In this document: piece after piece, positions 11,301 to 22,481 of the stretch
Layout: each line of letters starts with the position of its first letter
Position numbering within the stretch: the first letter of the stretch is position 1
Origin: Chloromonas sp. AAM2
Lineage: Eukaryota > Chlorophyta > Chlorophyceae > Chlamydomonadales > Chlamydomonadaceae
Length of the DNA: 37,788 bases
NCBI GenBank assembly: GCA_004335635.1
Contig: QAXH01006660.1
Coordinates: 8,788 to 46,575, forward strand
Reading direction: 5' to 3'
Made by a program: the position numbers and the translations under genes
Notes under the pieces: model-generated
Database searches by the model: none
What the model saw: the letters and a program-made list of their open reading frames with translations, nothing else
What the model was told of the DNA's origin: nothing

Positions 11301-13865
11301 CTGGAGTGACGGACGAGGAGGCAATCCTGCTGGGGGACATTCTCAGGTGGGCAGGTGGGTGGCGGCCACACACACGACAAACACTGGGACACTACCAGGA
11401 AGCAAACATGATTTGTTGGCATGTGGCTGTGATCGTCAGGCAGGCAGTGTCCTCAAAACAAATCCTTTTTGGCTGCAAGGTGCTGGCATGTAAATGGCTA
11501 TTGGGAGTACTCGGACTATGGATGACACTTCTGCATCAGCATCCACCTCCATGGCCCTAGTCCTCCTTGACTTGACAAGCATGGTCCGTGCAGTATGTGT
11601 TGATTCAGCTGCACTTGCGTGTCCCTTTATGCAAGCAGCGGCAAGAGAACGAGTAGAATCATGTTGCTTGTTGCCTTGCAGCACTGCTTTCTTCTGTGCT
11701 GAGAGCGGCGGCATCACCACGGGCAGCAAGGTGGCCGTGGTGGGCTGCGGGCCCGTGGGACTGCTGGCGGTCATGGCGGCTCAGCACCTAGGGGCGGAGC
11801 AGGTGCGGCATGTGACCACGCTCTGTGTGAGGGCCTCGCACTTGTGACTCAACCCCCTCTCAATGATGCAAGTCACAAGTGACGAGCGACCACACTGCTC
11901 TACTCTTCGTCCCTGTGTGTGAGGCTTGGGCAGTTTTTCCCCGCTTGACATCCCGTTTCTGCGCTCCCAGAGTACCTGGTAGAGCTTGAGACAGTTCAAC
12001 CAATTTTGGACCAAACTCGAATGACATAAAACCTGTTACGGTTCATGCCTGTCACTTCCTTTGAATTTGAAGCGTGCATTTGCGTGCATTTGCGTGCATT
12101 TGAAGCGGTCAGGGGTACTCACTCCTTGCTATGGCCATTCTCTGCATGTGCTGCCCTTTCAGGTGTGGGCTGTGGATGCGGTGCCTGAGCGCCTGGCTCT
12201 GGCCACAACCCTGGGGGCACATGCCCTGGACTTCAACAGCTGTGACGCAGCCGCTGCTATTCGCGAGACCACAGGGGGTGTGGGGGTGGACGTCGCTCTG
12301 GAGGTAAGCACGGGCATGCACACCCAGGCACATGCATTGAATTACTGTGAGCAACTGAAGCACGTGCACATACATGGACAAATGCATATGTTGTGGTTGA
12401 TCTGCTGAGGCAAGCACAGGCATACATCATGAGTTTATTGGGACTGTATGGCAGTGTTCCCTTGAGCGACATGCCTCAAAATTCATTATATCGTTTTTGC
12501 CCGATGGGCATGGCACAGGAAAACTAAACTCGTCATTTGTGCCCGATAGCCTGCCGGATGGACGTTTTACAGCAATTTGAATGATTGATAACCATACGAT
12601 GCCCATTACGATGTACTTTTTGGAGAGGAAACAAATCAAAGGCCGTCGTTTTTGCGTTTCATTGCCCAGCCATGTCAGTCATACATCTCAAATCATCAGT
12701 TAAGCTCAGGCTTAGGATCAGACCCAAGACAACATCAAGCGTTTGCCCGATGCGAAACAATGGACGATGCCTGAAGGGAACACTGCTGTATGCTGCATGT
12801 GGGAGATGCGCCCTGGTGGCCAGGTGCTGTGTTTGATTCTGGGCCACGCTCAACCCTGTACAGAAAGTCGTGCAGCATCTGTCATGTTGACAGGCACCCT
12901 GTGAACTCAGTCTTACAGACATGACTGTGCATTTTCTCATGATGCAATCGTGTGCAGGTTGTCGGGGCATCTTCTGCGTTGCGTCTGGCATTTGACGCTG
13001 TGCGGCCTGCCGGCGTGCTTTCGTCCGTTGGCGTGCACACCTATCGCGAGTTTCCCTGGACCCCAGTGGAGGCGTATGATAAAAACCTGGTAAGCATCAC
13101 CTGGGGCGGAAACCACGCCGATTCTGTGTTTGACCCTATTCCATACTCGGTATGCGTGTCCTGAGCCATTAGTGCAGCACACCTGTGATGTGCAAAGCAT
13201 GGACATGCATTCAACGAAAGAAGGCACAGGCCAGGCCATACTGGTGCGTCTTTGCGTGGTGCAGGTTGCACTTGCTGTACATGTTGTTGCTGTGGATGTG
13301 TCTGTGGACAGCAACATCCGCGACCAGACGCTCTGACTGCCCATGTGCGCAGACCTTCAAGTCGGGACGCTGCCCAGCAAGGCACTACATGCAGGTAAGA
13401 AACAGCACTCTTGATGGCACGTGACACCAAGGGTGGAGATTCTAGTTGTGCTGCGCTGCTCTACACAACGTCATCTCCAGTGGCCCTTGCATAAGCGCGT
13501 GACTTTGCAAACGTGCCACCCACCATACCGCATCACGTTTCAATTTGTACAATGGCACTGAGACTGCGCCAAGTGTCAACCTGACGCTGTGCTTCACAAC
13601 TGCATGATGATGCCCAAAGTCATACAGTGTACTGACCGCAGTTTGTATTGGTCCGCACATGCATGCCAGTGTCAAGGTGTGTGCTGTTTCCCATCCCGCT
13701 GCTGGTACGCAGAAACTGCTGCCCATCGTTGCTGCCAAGACCACTGATTGGTCCCGGGTCATCACCCACCGCCTGACCCTGCGGGAGGGCGTCAAGGGGT
13801 ACACCATGTTTGATGAGAAGAGGGACGGGTGCATCAAGGTTGTGCTGGACTGCCGGGCCGAATGA
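8317..13865 (+). CDS. Zinc-dependent medium-chain alcohol/polyol dehydrogenase, 12 exons, 370 aa
   Basis: Exons: 8317-8365, 8630-8670, 8990-9045, 9435-9531, 10012-10116, 10490-10573, 11255-11346, 11682-11802, 12163-12303, 12958-13089, 13353-13394, 13713-13865. All junctions are GT-AG and in phase, giving 371 codons including stop. The product is an MDR-superfamily oxidoreductase: GroES-like catalytic domain, then Rossmann fold. Visible residues: catalytic zinc ligands C47 (GICGSD) and H69-E70 (GHE); structural zinc cysteines C98, C101, C104, C112 with the classic x2-x2-x7 spacing; dinucleotide motif G196-C-G198-P-V-G201; and Asp220 at the end of the second strand (WAVDA), which in this family favours NAD over NADP. 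The start MADASLPKD has a good context (GCCATGG). There is no obvious targeting peptide, so the enzyme is probably cytosolic. The substrate cannot be told; it most resembles sorbitol/threonine-dehydrogenase-like members. The intron after exon 6 carries a minisatellite. Confidence 0.93.
10560..10858 (+). repeat. 17-bp minisatellite, about 17 copies, starting at a 5' splice site
   Basis: The consensus unit CAGGCACAGGTGGGGCG is repeated head to tail with small variants (GGCAC/GCCAC, GGGGCG/GGGGCA). The first unit straddles the exon 6 end of the dehydrogenase gene (donor CACAG/GTGGGG after 10573), so every later unit repeats a donor-like CACAG/GTGGGG. Seventeen is not a multiple of three, so all three frames stay open on both strands and give spurious long ORFs. 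Confidence 0.95.
12071..12101 (+). repeat. Three copies of a 10-bp unit in a dehydrogenase intron
   Basis: The unit GCGTGCATTT occurs three times in a row in the intron before exon 9. It is short and probably of no consequence. Confidence 0.8.
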
Positions 13866-14961
13866 GGAAACGCTGTTCCATCCAAACGGTTATGCGTGCG
13901 TTCTTTCAAAAGAGCTCAATGTGTTTACCTCGCCCAATTATTCTGAGCGCGATTGCCACCATCTCCATGCAGACTGACCAGACCATTCTCAATGCCTGGC
14001 ATGTGAGGGCATGCTTGATGTTGAGCACAACAACGACAACAGCAGCAGACCTGCCTGCTCCTGGGTTGCTGCCTGCCCCTGGGTTAGCTGTGCTGCCATG
14101 GAGGACAGACCTGGGATATGTGCAAGACACTGAGCTGTTACCAAGCCTGCATAGTGGCACAACATGCCGGAACACAAGGCGGGAAGGGTGGCAACCGGCA
14201 TGCTTGCTTCTGCTGCAGTGTGACATTCATTGGGACTGACCATTACCACACGACCGACCTAAGCGAATACCTCTGCAGTGACAGCGCGATTTGGAGCATA
14301 TGAAGCTATAGCTCCTGTTACACTTGGCACAGCTTCTCTTGCAACAAGGCATCCCATAGCAACGTGCCGGCAAAAAACAAAAGACCGGTGTGTATAGCCA
14401 ACCATTGGTTTCACTGTCGACCATGGTTTCTGATGGACTGCCTCGCGTCCAGCATTCAACTAGAAGAAGCGATACCCAGTGTTGATGGTTGGTGCACAGG
14501 AAGGGTTCAGAAGTACACAGTCAAACCGGCAGCCAAATCACCACTGTGCGGTTTGAACATACAATCTGCGCCATTTGAACAGAACTCACCCCCACTTGCA
14601 AAGTTTTGTCTTTTCAATTTCCATCTTCAAGCATATCAATCAGCGTGATGAATACGTTTGATTATTTCCAACAACGGAGCGCCTGCGCGCAGCATGCCGC
14701 AAATGATGAAAGCAACAGTGGAACATGCCCTGACCCTCTGCTTAGACAAAGCTCCGTGTACTTAGTGCAGGGTATCTCGCCCCAAGCCAAGTTCATATCC
14801 CGCAACACGCTTGGGTGAAAAAATACATGTACCCATGGTATGGCTCCGCAGAAATTGCAACGTAGGCCTGTACCCATGGTATGGCACCTGCAAATGGCTT
14901 GTGAACACCCTTGGTGAAGTACTGAAATAGTCAAAGTGGTGTCTACCCCTTTTCTGGGTCT
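13866..14961. other. Intergenic, no supported gene
   Basis: This region lies between the dehydrogenase stop codon and the second dispersed-element copy. Open frames here are short, lack splice-site support and do not read like protein. The tetranucleotide-rich phrase ACCCATGGTATGGC is repeated at about 14831 and 14873. Confidence 0.5.
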
Positions 14962-15083
14962 AACGAGGTATGCGGACAGGATAGCACCTCGAGGGGTTGA
15001 ACACCACCATTACTATCCTGGTGTGTCGCAATCCCCTTCACATGTAGGTTGGACGGGTTGGAATCCCTCCCGTCTTGTGATTG
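14962..15083 (+). repeat. Dispersed element, copy 2 (full length), possible SINE
   Basis: About 120 bases are shared with 37439-37559. It begins CGAGGTATGCGGACAGGATAG, has an internal inverted pair AGGATAG / CTATCCT, and ends GACGGGTTGGAATCCCTCCC plus CTTGTGATTG. GGGTTGGAATCCC differs by one base from a tRNA T-arm/B box (GGGTTCGAATCCC), and the left end loosely resembles an A box. A tRNA-derived SINE is the inferred class. No clear target-site duplication was found. Confidence 0.75.
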
Positions 15084-15386
15084 CTAATAAAAGTCATTTT
15101 TTTGGCAATAATGGGCACAGCAAGCCTCAGCATACTGCACCACATGGCAAGAGGTGGTTGCTGTACAGAGTGTGTGGGTTGCCCAAGGGCTTATCCAAGG
15201 CTGCCACTGCTGTGTAACCATGCCAAACAAAACGAAGCAGAACAAATTGCTTGCCCAATCCAATGCTGCAAATGAAGGGCACTTGGGACTAACGGATTGT
15301 GGTGCACATGAGCCAGCTGCTCGTTTGTTGTTCTTTGATGCGGCTGAAGCTGCGTAACCAGCAACAAACCCAAAAGCTGTTCCAGC

Positions 15387-16320
15387 TCATGCTGTCTGAT
15401 GGGTCTCTGGAAGGGGCTTGAACAGCATGTTCCCTGTGGCCATAGCACAACAACAGCATGAATGAGTAGGTGACAACACCTTTCCTCTCTGCGGCCACGC
15501 CATTGCAAAACCTTGTCAAGGCACAGATGTATAACTGCCATTGTGCGTGTGCCAGTTTGCAGCTGTCGGGTTGACAGGGAATAGGTGCCAATGGCGCACA
15601 CCAGACACCAGACCAGACACCACAGTGACAGATATCGACATTGAAACGTGCTGCAGTGGCTCCCATTGCTTACCCTTGTGGCCATGATGCACGCCTCCCT
15701 GAGTGGGGCGGCCTGAGGTCGTCCTCCCACTGGCTGTCCTCCTCCCACTGGCAGAGTGGGGTAGCCCAGTGCCGTTCACGGGCGTGGAGTACACACGACC
15801 TGAGTTTCCCTTGAGCAGTGCTGGGTTGGGGTTTGCATCCCCCTCCTCCTGCGGCAACAAATGAGCACCGGACAACCATGCAGTGGCGCAGCTCATGACT
15901 GTGATTTCTACATGCAGGGTAACCTCGGAGCCGGATGATTGCATCTCGCGTGACACCTGTTATTGTTGCATACGTCTCAAGTGCAATAGCAAGCGCGCTC
16001 TTCTGCGTGCTGGTACACATGCCGATGCCGAAGCCGGTTGCGTGTGAAGCTGCTATGGCTCACCTCCCGGTGCTCAAAGCTGCCGAACTCGTAGGTTGGA
16101 TTCAGAGCACCTGCAAGAAGAAGCCATGGCAATTTCGCGTCGTAATGGGTGACCACCGGTAGAGGCATTTCGGACAAAGTGTGCTGTCTCAGCTCTCACT
16201 TTGGAAGCGCTTGAGGGCCCTGAAAAAGGATCCAAGCACTCTCCAACGCTGTGCACCACCTTGCGACTGGTTCTTCTCCTCTTCTGGTGCGCTGTACCTC
16301 GTATCATTAGCAGCGGCCAT
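15387..16320 (-). CDS. Small basic protein of unknown function, 4 exons, 129 aa
   Basis: Exons on the minus strand: 16320-16200, 16110-16064, 15848-15674, 15433-15387. The ATG is in good context (AATCATGGCC), and the phases join exactly (1, 0, 1) to a TGA stop. Each acceptor follows a pyrimidine tract (for example CTTCTTCTTGCAG), and donors are GTGAGA, GTGAGC and GTAAGC. The protein starts MAAANDTRYSAPEEEK, has a short amphipathic stretch (WRVLGSFFRALKRFQ), a patch FGSFEHREEEGD, a Ser-Gly-Arg-rich repeat (SGRRTASGRTTSGRPT) and ends LPETHQTA. No family is recognised. A telo-box-like AAACCCTA lies about 147 bases upstream. An extra exon between 16060 and 15850 cannot be excluded. Confidence 0.5.
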
Positions 16321-16480
16321 GATTTTGTTTGATAGAGCACGCTTGAATGAGCGATTCGTTCTTGTGCCGTGCAGATGCGTTACAGAGCGTGTTGAGTTCA
16401 GGTTTGAATCTGTGGAGGTCAGGGTTGCAGTTCTGAAGGCCAAGGCCCCTGTTGAAACGGCCAACGTAGGGTTTTTTCCC
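16321..16480 (-). promoter_or_regulatory. Likely promoter of the 129-aa gene with telo-box-like site
   Basis: Read on the minus strand, AAACCCTA lies at 16474-16467 inside GGGAAAAAACCCTACG, about 147 bases before the ATG. The function is inferred from plant promoters. Confidence 0.35.
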
Positions 16481-16605
16481 TGCCACCAGAGTGTTTGCTG
16501 GACTGCAACACAAACATGCCCTCCCTCTTCTGCTGATGTCACAGCTCAAACCGTTCAACCACAGTTCCATTACAGGTAGAAGGTCAGCAGTTGTCTGAAC
16601 GCCCA

Positions 16606-16653
16606 CGTGTGCAACTACATGCTAGCCTCCGTGTGCAACTACATGCTAGCCCA
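16606..16653 (+). repeat. Two-copy 24-bp tandem repeat
   Basis: CGTGTGCAACTACATGCTAG followed by CC is repeated after 24 bases with no mismatch over 22 bases. Confidence 0.85.
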
Positions 16654-16750
16654 GGACGTGTGACAGTTCTGAGACAATTCCTGTCAATGCCACTGGAACA
16701 TGTGCGTTTTTTGTATGCCCCTAGGCACTGAGATTGATTTTCTGACTTCC

Positions 16751-17047
16751 TTAGTGTGAGACGATGGGTGCCTGGCCCATGTGGCATGTCTGCAAGGCAT
16801 AGCACGGCAAGGCTAAACAGAACGCAAGCCTACCCTTGTATGCTAATGTTTTAGCACGGAGAACACTGTTGCAGGTGACTTTATTGCTCAGGTGTATGAC
16901 TGTAATTCGTCTCACCACTATCATGCAGATGAACAACCCTACAAGTGACGCAAGGTTGTTGATGTTGACCAACCCGTGCCAAAACATTAGCGACTTTGGG
17001 TGCACACCACGCCTGGAATGAAGTGGAGATTCTGAAACGGATAACAA
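16751..17047 (-). other. Possible minus-strand exon with a hydrophobic segment
   Basis: On the minus strand, after an acceptor-like CACTTCATTCCAG near 17010, a frame reads GVHPKSLMFWHGLVNINN and then a hydrophobic stretch (LASLVGLFICMIVV). It stays open to 16751. It reads more like protein than its surroundings, but no start, no donor partner and no homology are seen. It is weak evidence and may be chance. Confidence 0.2.
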
Positions 17048-17473
17048 CGTTTCGTGCCTTGCTGCAGACTGAAGTACGGTTCATGCTGGCAAACCCTGCA
17101 CGAAAACGCAGTGGAGCAGTGTAACTGAGGACACCCTTAGACTCAAGTCATGTGGTTACATTTCACGCGTACAACAAGCAAGAACAGTCACAGGCAGGCT
17201 GTCAAGCAGAAGCTGGTAAACCTAAATACATCTGCTGCCAGTCAATTCTGCACTGTCCACAGATGCACATAATGAGTGCCATTGAATTTCTGCTCCTCGT
17301 CTATTCGACCAGCCACATGGTACTCGGTACACAAAGAAGTTTATCTGCATGTATGAGTGTACATGCAGTGTTTGCTTGTCTGTTTGCTTGCTTTTTTGTG
17401 TGTGTGACCTTGCCTGTGTGCGTGTAACATTGTGTGTGCGGTGTGTGTCTGTTCATTTGCTTACTTAAAGTAC

Positions 17474-17659
17474 GAACCTACCAGTGTGCGGGTGTGTGCT
17501 GAGCGGACGTACAGTGCTTGTTCGGTTGCTTGCATGAACCTACCAGTGTGTGGGTGGGTGTTGAGGGTACGTACAGTGCTTGTTCGGTCGCTTGCATGAA
17601 ACTACCAGTGTGTGGGTGTGTGTTGTGCGTACGTGCAGTGCTTGCTCGGTCGCTTGCAG
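17474..17659 (+). repeat. 62-bp tandem repeat, three copies
   Basis: Blocks starting GAACCTACCAGTGTG at 17474 and 17536, and GAAACTACCAGTGTG at 17598, each run through TACAGTGCTTG and TCGGT(C/T)GCTTGCATG. Divergence rises slightly in the third copy. No gene overlaps it. Confidence 0.9.
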
Positions 17660-17787
17660 TCTGCGGCGTGCATGGGCTGACGGGCGTGCATTGTATGTGA
17701 GCAGCTGGGCACTGCCAACAGGTTTCACTGCATTCACTGCCCTGGCATGATGATTATAACCCATTGTTGCAGATGATGTAGTGCGGC

Positions 17788-17811
17788 AGAAAAAGATGTT
17801 TGCCAGTTCTG
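17788..17811 (-). repeat. Short dispersed motif, copy a
   Basis: Read on the minus strand it is CAGAACTGGCAAACATC followed by TTTTTCT. It matches copies at 24031 and 25868, and at 18882 more weakly. Confidence 0.6.
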
Positions 17812-18448
17812 TGAGTGACTGGTTCTGGGGGAGTCACTCGTCCTAAAGTGCGTGAGATCCACTGTAACGAAGCCACAAAAGAACAGTTACACCAAGGGTC
17901 GTCAACCAACTTCTTTCCCCATGTGAATACTGGGTTCTGTTGTCGCGTTAGATTATCAATGAAGAATTTGCCAAGAGATGGCGGTGCTGTGGGTATTACG
18001 TTCCTCTCCTCGCTTTGCAATGTTGCCGGGCAGGCTTTTAATTTTGTGGACAGCACCTGCCTGAACCATCCAAGTTCACGGGTAAGGCAATTTTCTCCAT
18101 CCACAGCACGGGTGGTGCTGTGGTTAAAAGCGGCTCAAGCTGTTGTGCATCCAAAGCACCGAAGCACGGAGTGGTTTGTCTTGAAAGGTGGGAGTGCACA
18201 CCAGAAAGCACGTCCACGCGAAGGACTCCGTTGGGAGGATCCCTGTCCCCAGGCTCCACTTGACGAGCAATCAGCGCAGTTTCCTAAGAAGCAGAATCTT
18301 AAAGGCATCATGCTTATGGCGGGCAGACAATGCAATCCTATCACTGAATGCAGACTCAACACCGCCCCACCTCTTGGCCCTTGCCCACCGCCACCACCTT
18401 CTAATCGCAGTCATTCCCCTGTACATGCCCACCGCCACAACCTCCTTA

Positions 18449-18516
18449 CCCCTGCCCACTGCCACCACCTCCTGGACTCCTGTCAGGGGTGAGCCGGTGG
18501 TGGCAATTGGCAGGGG
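18449..18516. repeat. Inverted repeat with 21-bp arms
   Basis: The arm at 18449-18469 (CCCCTGCCCACTGCCACCACC, minus its last base) pairs with 18496-18516 at 19 of 21 positions around a 26-base loop. It could form a stable GC-rich hairpin. It may instead reflect the C-rich/G-rich low-complexity halves of this region. Confidence 0.7.
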
Positions 18517-18881
18517 TCAACCGGCAGTGGCTGAGGGCATGGGCCAGGAGGTGATGGCGTGGGGCAAGAACAAGGTGATGGCTTGGGGCAAGGAGGTGAT
18601 GCTGTGGGGCAAGGCGTGCAAGTGGGATTCAGTCTCAATCTGCTGAGTTGGAGCAGCCATTGCAACACAGGAGCACAGAGATTGTTTGCACACTGTCGCC
18701 CGCAACCCCAACCTCTACCCGCCCATCGTACTGAACTACCATTCTGCTACCCAGCAATGCACCTGGTGCTGGGTGCGGCTGTGATCATCTCCTTCAACCT
18801 CCTGTCAAGTCATGGTAGCTGTGGATGGGTATCAACGACCACTAGGCAGGCCTGGTGAACGACAAGCCCCGGCCACGATGG

Positions 18882-18907
18882 AAAAAAAAGGAATTTTGCC
18901 AGTTCGG
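18882..18907 (-). repeat. Short dispersed motif, copy b (diverged)
   Basis: The minus strand reads CCGAACTGGCAAAATTCC and then eight T. The core GAACTGGCAAA and the T-run are kept. Confidence 0.5.
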
Positions 18908-19391
18908 TATGCAGGGTTGACCCGGTGAAAACGTTCACGTTGGAAACCACAGGGCTCGTGGGTGACTCACTGTTGGAGACACACCAATCCCTTAAATACC
19001 AGACCATACCTCCTTCCACAGCCATTCACAGAGTAAAGACCAGCGCGCACGTCAACGGTGTCCACTGAGTTTCAAAGGGGGAGATCTTCCATTGCACACC
19101 GGGAGGAGCGAAAAACAAAGTACGAAAACCTCACGCCACCAGCGCATCAACAGCCTAACGCATTGAATGCAAAGACGCGTCTGAGCTTCACCGTTACAAC
19201 GACCTCTTGCGCTGATGACACACGGCTCAGAATGTAGTCAGCCCGAGCTACAGCAGGCCTTTTATCTGCTATTAAGGGAACATTACTGAAGCATCGTGCC
19301 CCGATTTGTGTGCTGTTTGCTTTCTTCGCCGAGGCCTGTTGCACCACCGTTTCGCAGGCCTCGCTCTCGAAAGCCCGTAGCGCAGCAAATA

Positions 19392-22147
19392 ATGAGCAGC
19401 ATGATCAAGACGCAAGGCAGCGCGAGAGGTTTCAGGAAGCTGCAGGCATGTTCAGGTCCTGTCCTTCCGAACTCAAGAGCCCCTCTTTGCAACAGGGCGT
19501 CCAGACACAATCGGCCGCAGCGGAAGCAGCTGAAGACTCAAGCCTTCCAATTCTCCCAAGAGTCATCAACCGCGACAAAGGAGTTGCCAGGTGCGCTCAG
19601 GTGCCAGGCAGCTCTGAGCAACTCTGAGCAGCCGTGGTTCTCACTCCTCTGCACACATGCTTGCAGGTGTCCGGGATGCAGGCAGCAAGCAGAAGCTAAC
19701 TGTCAGCTGGGCTGGTGCAGGTGTTTTCTTCTTTTGGCAGCTAGGTGGGTGGAGGGAGGTGCGAATTCCCAACGAAGAACACTGTACGTGTTGCTCACCC
19801 AATGAACACCCACATCTTCCGTGAACGCATGAATGCAGACTCGGGCAAATGATAACTATCTCATTTCAGCTGCAAACTTTCAGTTCAGCATGATCGGCAG
19901 TCACGCAGAGCATGCTGCATTCCGCTCACAGGTGCCATGAAGTACTTGGCTGAGAAGTATGATCTGACAAAGGTGTCCATGGTAGGCGCCAGTGGCGGCT
20001 CCCTGGCAGCAGTGCTGGCAGCATGCGGCGTGGATGCAGACAAAGTGATGGACAGGGCATATCAGATGAGCTTGGAACACAACATCTGGGAGAGACCTTT
20101 AGGCCTCCTGGGGGTGTGGGGCTCTCTCATTGAGCAGGTAGGATACGCATGCATGAAGGCGTCATTGCAATTCGAGGGTAGGACTGGTGGCTTGTGCCTG
20201 CGTCCCTGTGTGCCATTGTTTGTGTGCGGTTACTGACTGGAACAGCACAGGGCATACCACAATGATGCAGGTACTGCAGATAACCGTTGTGATCAAGCAG
20301 CAGGCCACAGGCAAAGTAACTGAGACAGCATGCATGGCATGGATTACGGGCTGGATCCTTCAATGACCAGAATTTTGGTGCTTCTGTTTGCAGTGGTTGG
20401 ATGAGTTGCTGCCCGATAACGCACACGAGCTCTGCCACGGCCGCATCACAGTGGTGGTCACAACTCTGCCTGACGTGGCACAGGTACAGGGGATGCAGCA
20501 CTTGTACTCATGTATGCGATTACCGCGGCCAATGCATGACAGCTGCTCAACGTGAGTTGATGGCTTTGAATTAGCACATGGTCACGACTTCTGTCTGGTG
20601 GCATTCAAGGCGTAACTGTTGTGGTCAAGGCGTCACTGACATTGTACATGACTTCTACACTGGCTCTTCTGCACAGCATAGCAGGTCACTTTGATAAATG
20701 CTGCACACTGTGATTGCTGCACACTGTGCAGATTGGTATCAGTGATTTCAAAGACAAGAAGGATCTGATCAACGCCTGCATGGCTTCCTCCCACGTGCCC
20801 TTCTTCCTGGACTACCGGCTCACGAGGATGTGCAGGGGCAAGCAGTGCGTGGACGGTTCATTCCCTGACTTCTTCACGGGCCTGAACTGCGAGCTGCTGC
20901 GCTCTCCAGCAGGCGGGCAAGCTGTGGTGTTTGATTAGTGAGTGGAGTGGGGCAGCATCTGGACAGGGTTTGAGGCTGTTTGTAATGCTTGAAAAGCGTC
21001 TGCAGTTCTGCAGAGGCAGAGGAGCGCCAAGGCAGGAAGAGAGGGACTGATATGATCAGGCAGGTAGTGAAAATGGGATGGCAAGGGCAGCTTGCTTTGC
21101 CAGAGAGGCTTGGTGGCCTTGCAGGCGCGGAGCACATTTGCGTAGCTTCTGTCCGTTGGTTAAAGTGCATTAAGCACTCATGTGAAACTGACTGCAAGCA
21201 TGCCTGGTGTACTTTTTGTGTGCAGCTTTGATGACAGCCTGCTGCCACGCAACGGGCGCATGGACATGCTTGAGGTCAAGAGGTGAGTTTAGCTTCATGT
21301 GCTGTTTGTGGCATGTATGGTATTGTAGGCAGTTGGTTCCAAGTGGTTCAGCACATTCAATGCATGAGCTTGTCTTGGCATTTATCAGTATCCACTATCT
21401 AGTGCCTGGGCCGGCCCTTGGACACCCGCGCCTTTGATGATCTGCCTAGGTTTTGTGGAAAGCGGTCGAGCAGAGTGCACAATATTTGCCCCTTGCTCTT
21501 GCTAACGTTTGCACGGCTGTCGGATTGCATTGCATGTGATCTGGCTCTGTGCTGTTGCTTGTCCTCTGCAGTATTGCTGAGATCCGCCACATGTTGCAGC
21601 TGGGCTATGACTACGCTGCACGGTTGCACGAGCATGGCAAGTTCGACCACTATGAGCTGGCGGAGGTGCTGCTGCAGGTGCGAGGTTGGTTTGAGCAGGG
21701 GGGTGCTGGGTGCACAGCAGCAAGCAAAAGTCATTCGACGGCCATGTGATCATTCATGTGTGTTTGGCACTGCCCTAACACTTCACACTGTTGTTGTCTG
21801 GCGACGCGCAGGGCAAGTTGCTGAACTTGCTTGCTTTATCCTTGGGATCAAATCATGTGTTTGCTATCTGGTGTTGGGCTGATCAATAACCAAAACGCAT
21901 CATGCACAACCATTTTAGGGATTGTTTGCCATGTGTGCCTAACTCTGTTGGTTGACATTTGGTTGCCTTGCAGGGCAAGGACGGCCACATGAGCGAGGTG
22001 CTGGTGCCTGAACATGCAGCCCACAGTCAATCAGCCGCGGTGCAGCCCATGCGCTCTCTAGCACCCGCCACGCGCGGCAACGGCCTCGTGCTGGAATTGC
22101 ACGATGAGCTGTTGGCGGATAAGATGCAATCGAGCACCAGCCAGTGA
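19392..22147 (+). CDS. Patatin-like phospholipase/acyl hydrolase, 8 exons, 371 aa, probably plastid-targeted
   Basis: Exons: 19392-19590, 19667-19744, 19932-20137, 20394-20483, 20732-20937, 21226-21282, 21572-21677, 21974-22147. All junctions are GT-AG and in phase. Patatin-fold enzymes hydrolyse acyl esters with a Ser-Asp dyad. Visible here: the oxyanion-hole region (SWAGAGVFFFWQLG, residues 80-93), the nucleophile elbow G-A-S113-G-G, and the second dyad member at D232-G-S, where the usual form is DGG or DGA. After that come FDDSLLPRNGR and a helical C-terminus (IRHMLQLGYDYAARL). Residues 1-66 are rich in Ser, Arg and Gln and poor in acidic residues, as in algal chloroplast transit peptides. 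ATG 19392 is the first in-frame ATG after a TGA at 19287, but an upstream exon is possible. A likely role is membrane or storage lipid turnover. Confidence 0.92.
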
Positions 22148-22481
22148 GCACTGCGTAATGTAGCTCAAATGAGAAGTTGGTCCCACTGAATTCATCAACC
22201 ATGCTGACGGGGATGGATGCCTGCTGTGCAGAGAAAGTAATACACACACTTGCAGCTTGAACACAAACTTGATGCGCGCAATGTCGTGCTGTCTTCTGCT
22301 AGGTGGCTACGTTTTGCTATTGCAGCCAACGTTTTTGGCCTGATGGCTTCCTTTCTTCAGTGCTATGTTTAGGTGTTGCCATGTGTGCTCAGCCAACAGT
22401 GTCAGCCAACAGTGCAGGATGCAAACTGTGCTTGGATGTGCCGTGGGACCTATCAAGAAGGTGACAATTCATTGTGAAACA

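Larger units (their letters stand above)
17660..19391. other. Intergenic repeat-rich stretch, no supported gene
   Basis: Long ORFs exist here (a 225-residue plus-strand frame from 17815 and a 116-residue minus-strand frame), but neither has a convincing start, splice support or domain. The region holds two copies of a short dispersed motif (17788-17811 and 18882-18907), a hairpin (18449-18516) and imperfect GTGATGGCTTGGGGCAAG-type repeats at 18546-18617. The last few hundred bases should contain the patatin gene promoter. Confidence 0.5.

Noticed and set aside
16181..16579. 132-residue plus-strand ORF with hydrophobic stretches
   Set aside because: It is antisense to the better supported first exon and promoter of the 129-aa gene.
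17815..18492. 225-residue plus-strand ORF and its 116-residue antisense partner
   Set aside because: No domain or splice support; the second half is low-complexity Pro/His, and repeat motifs overlap it.
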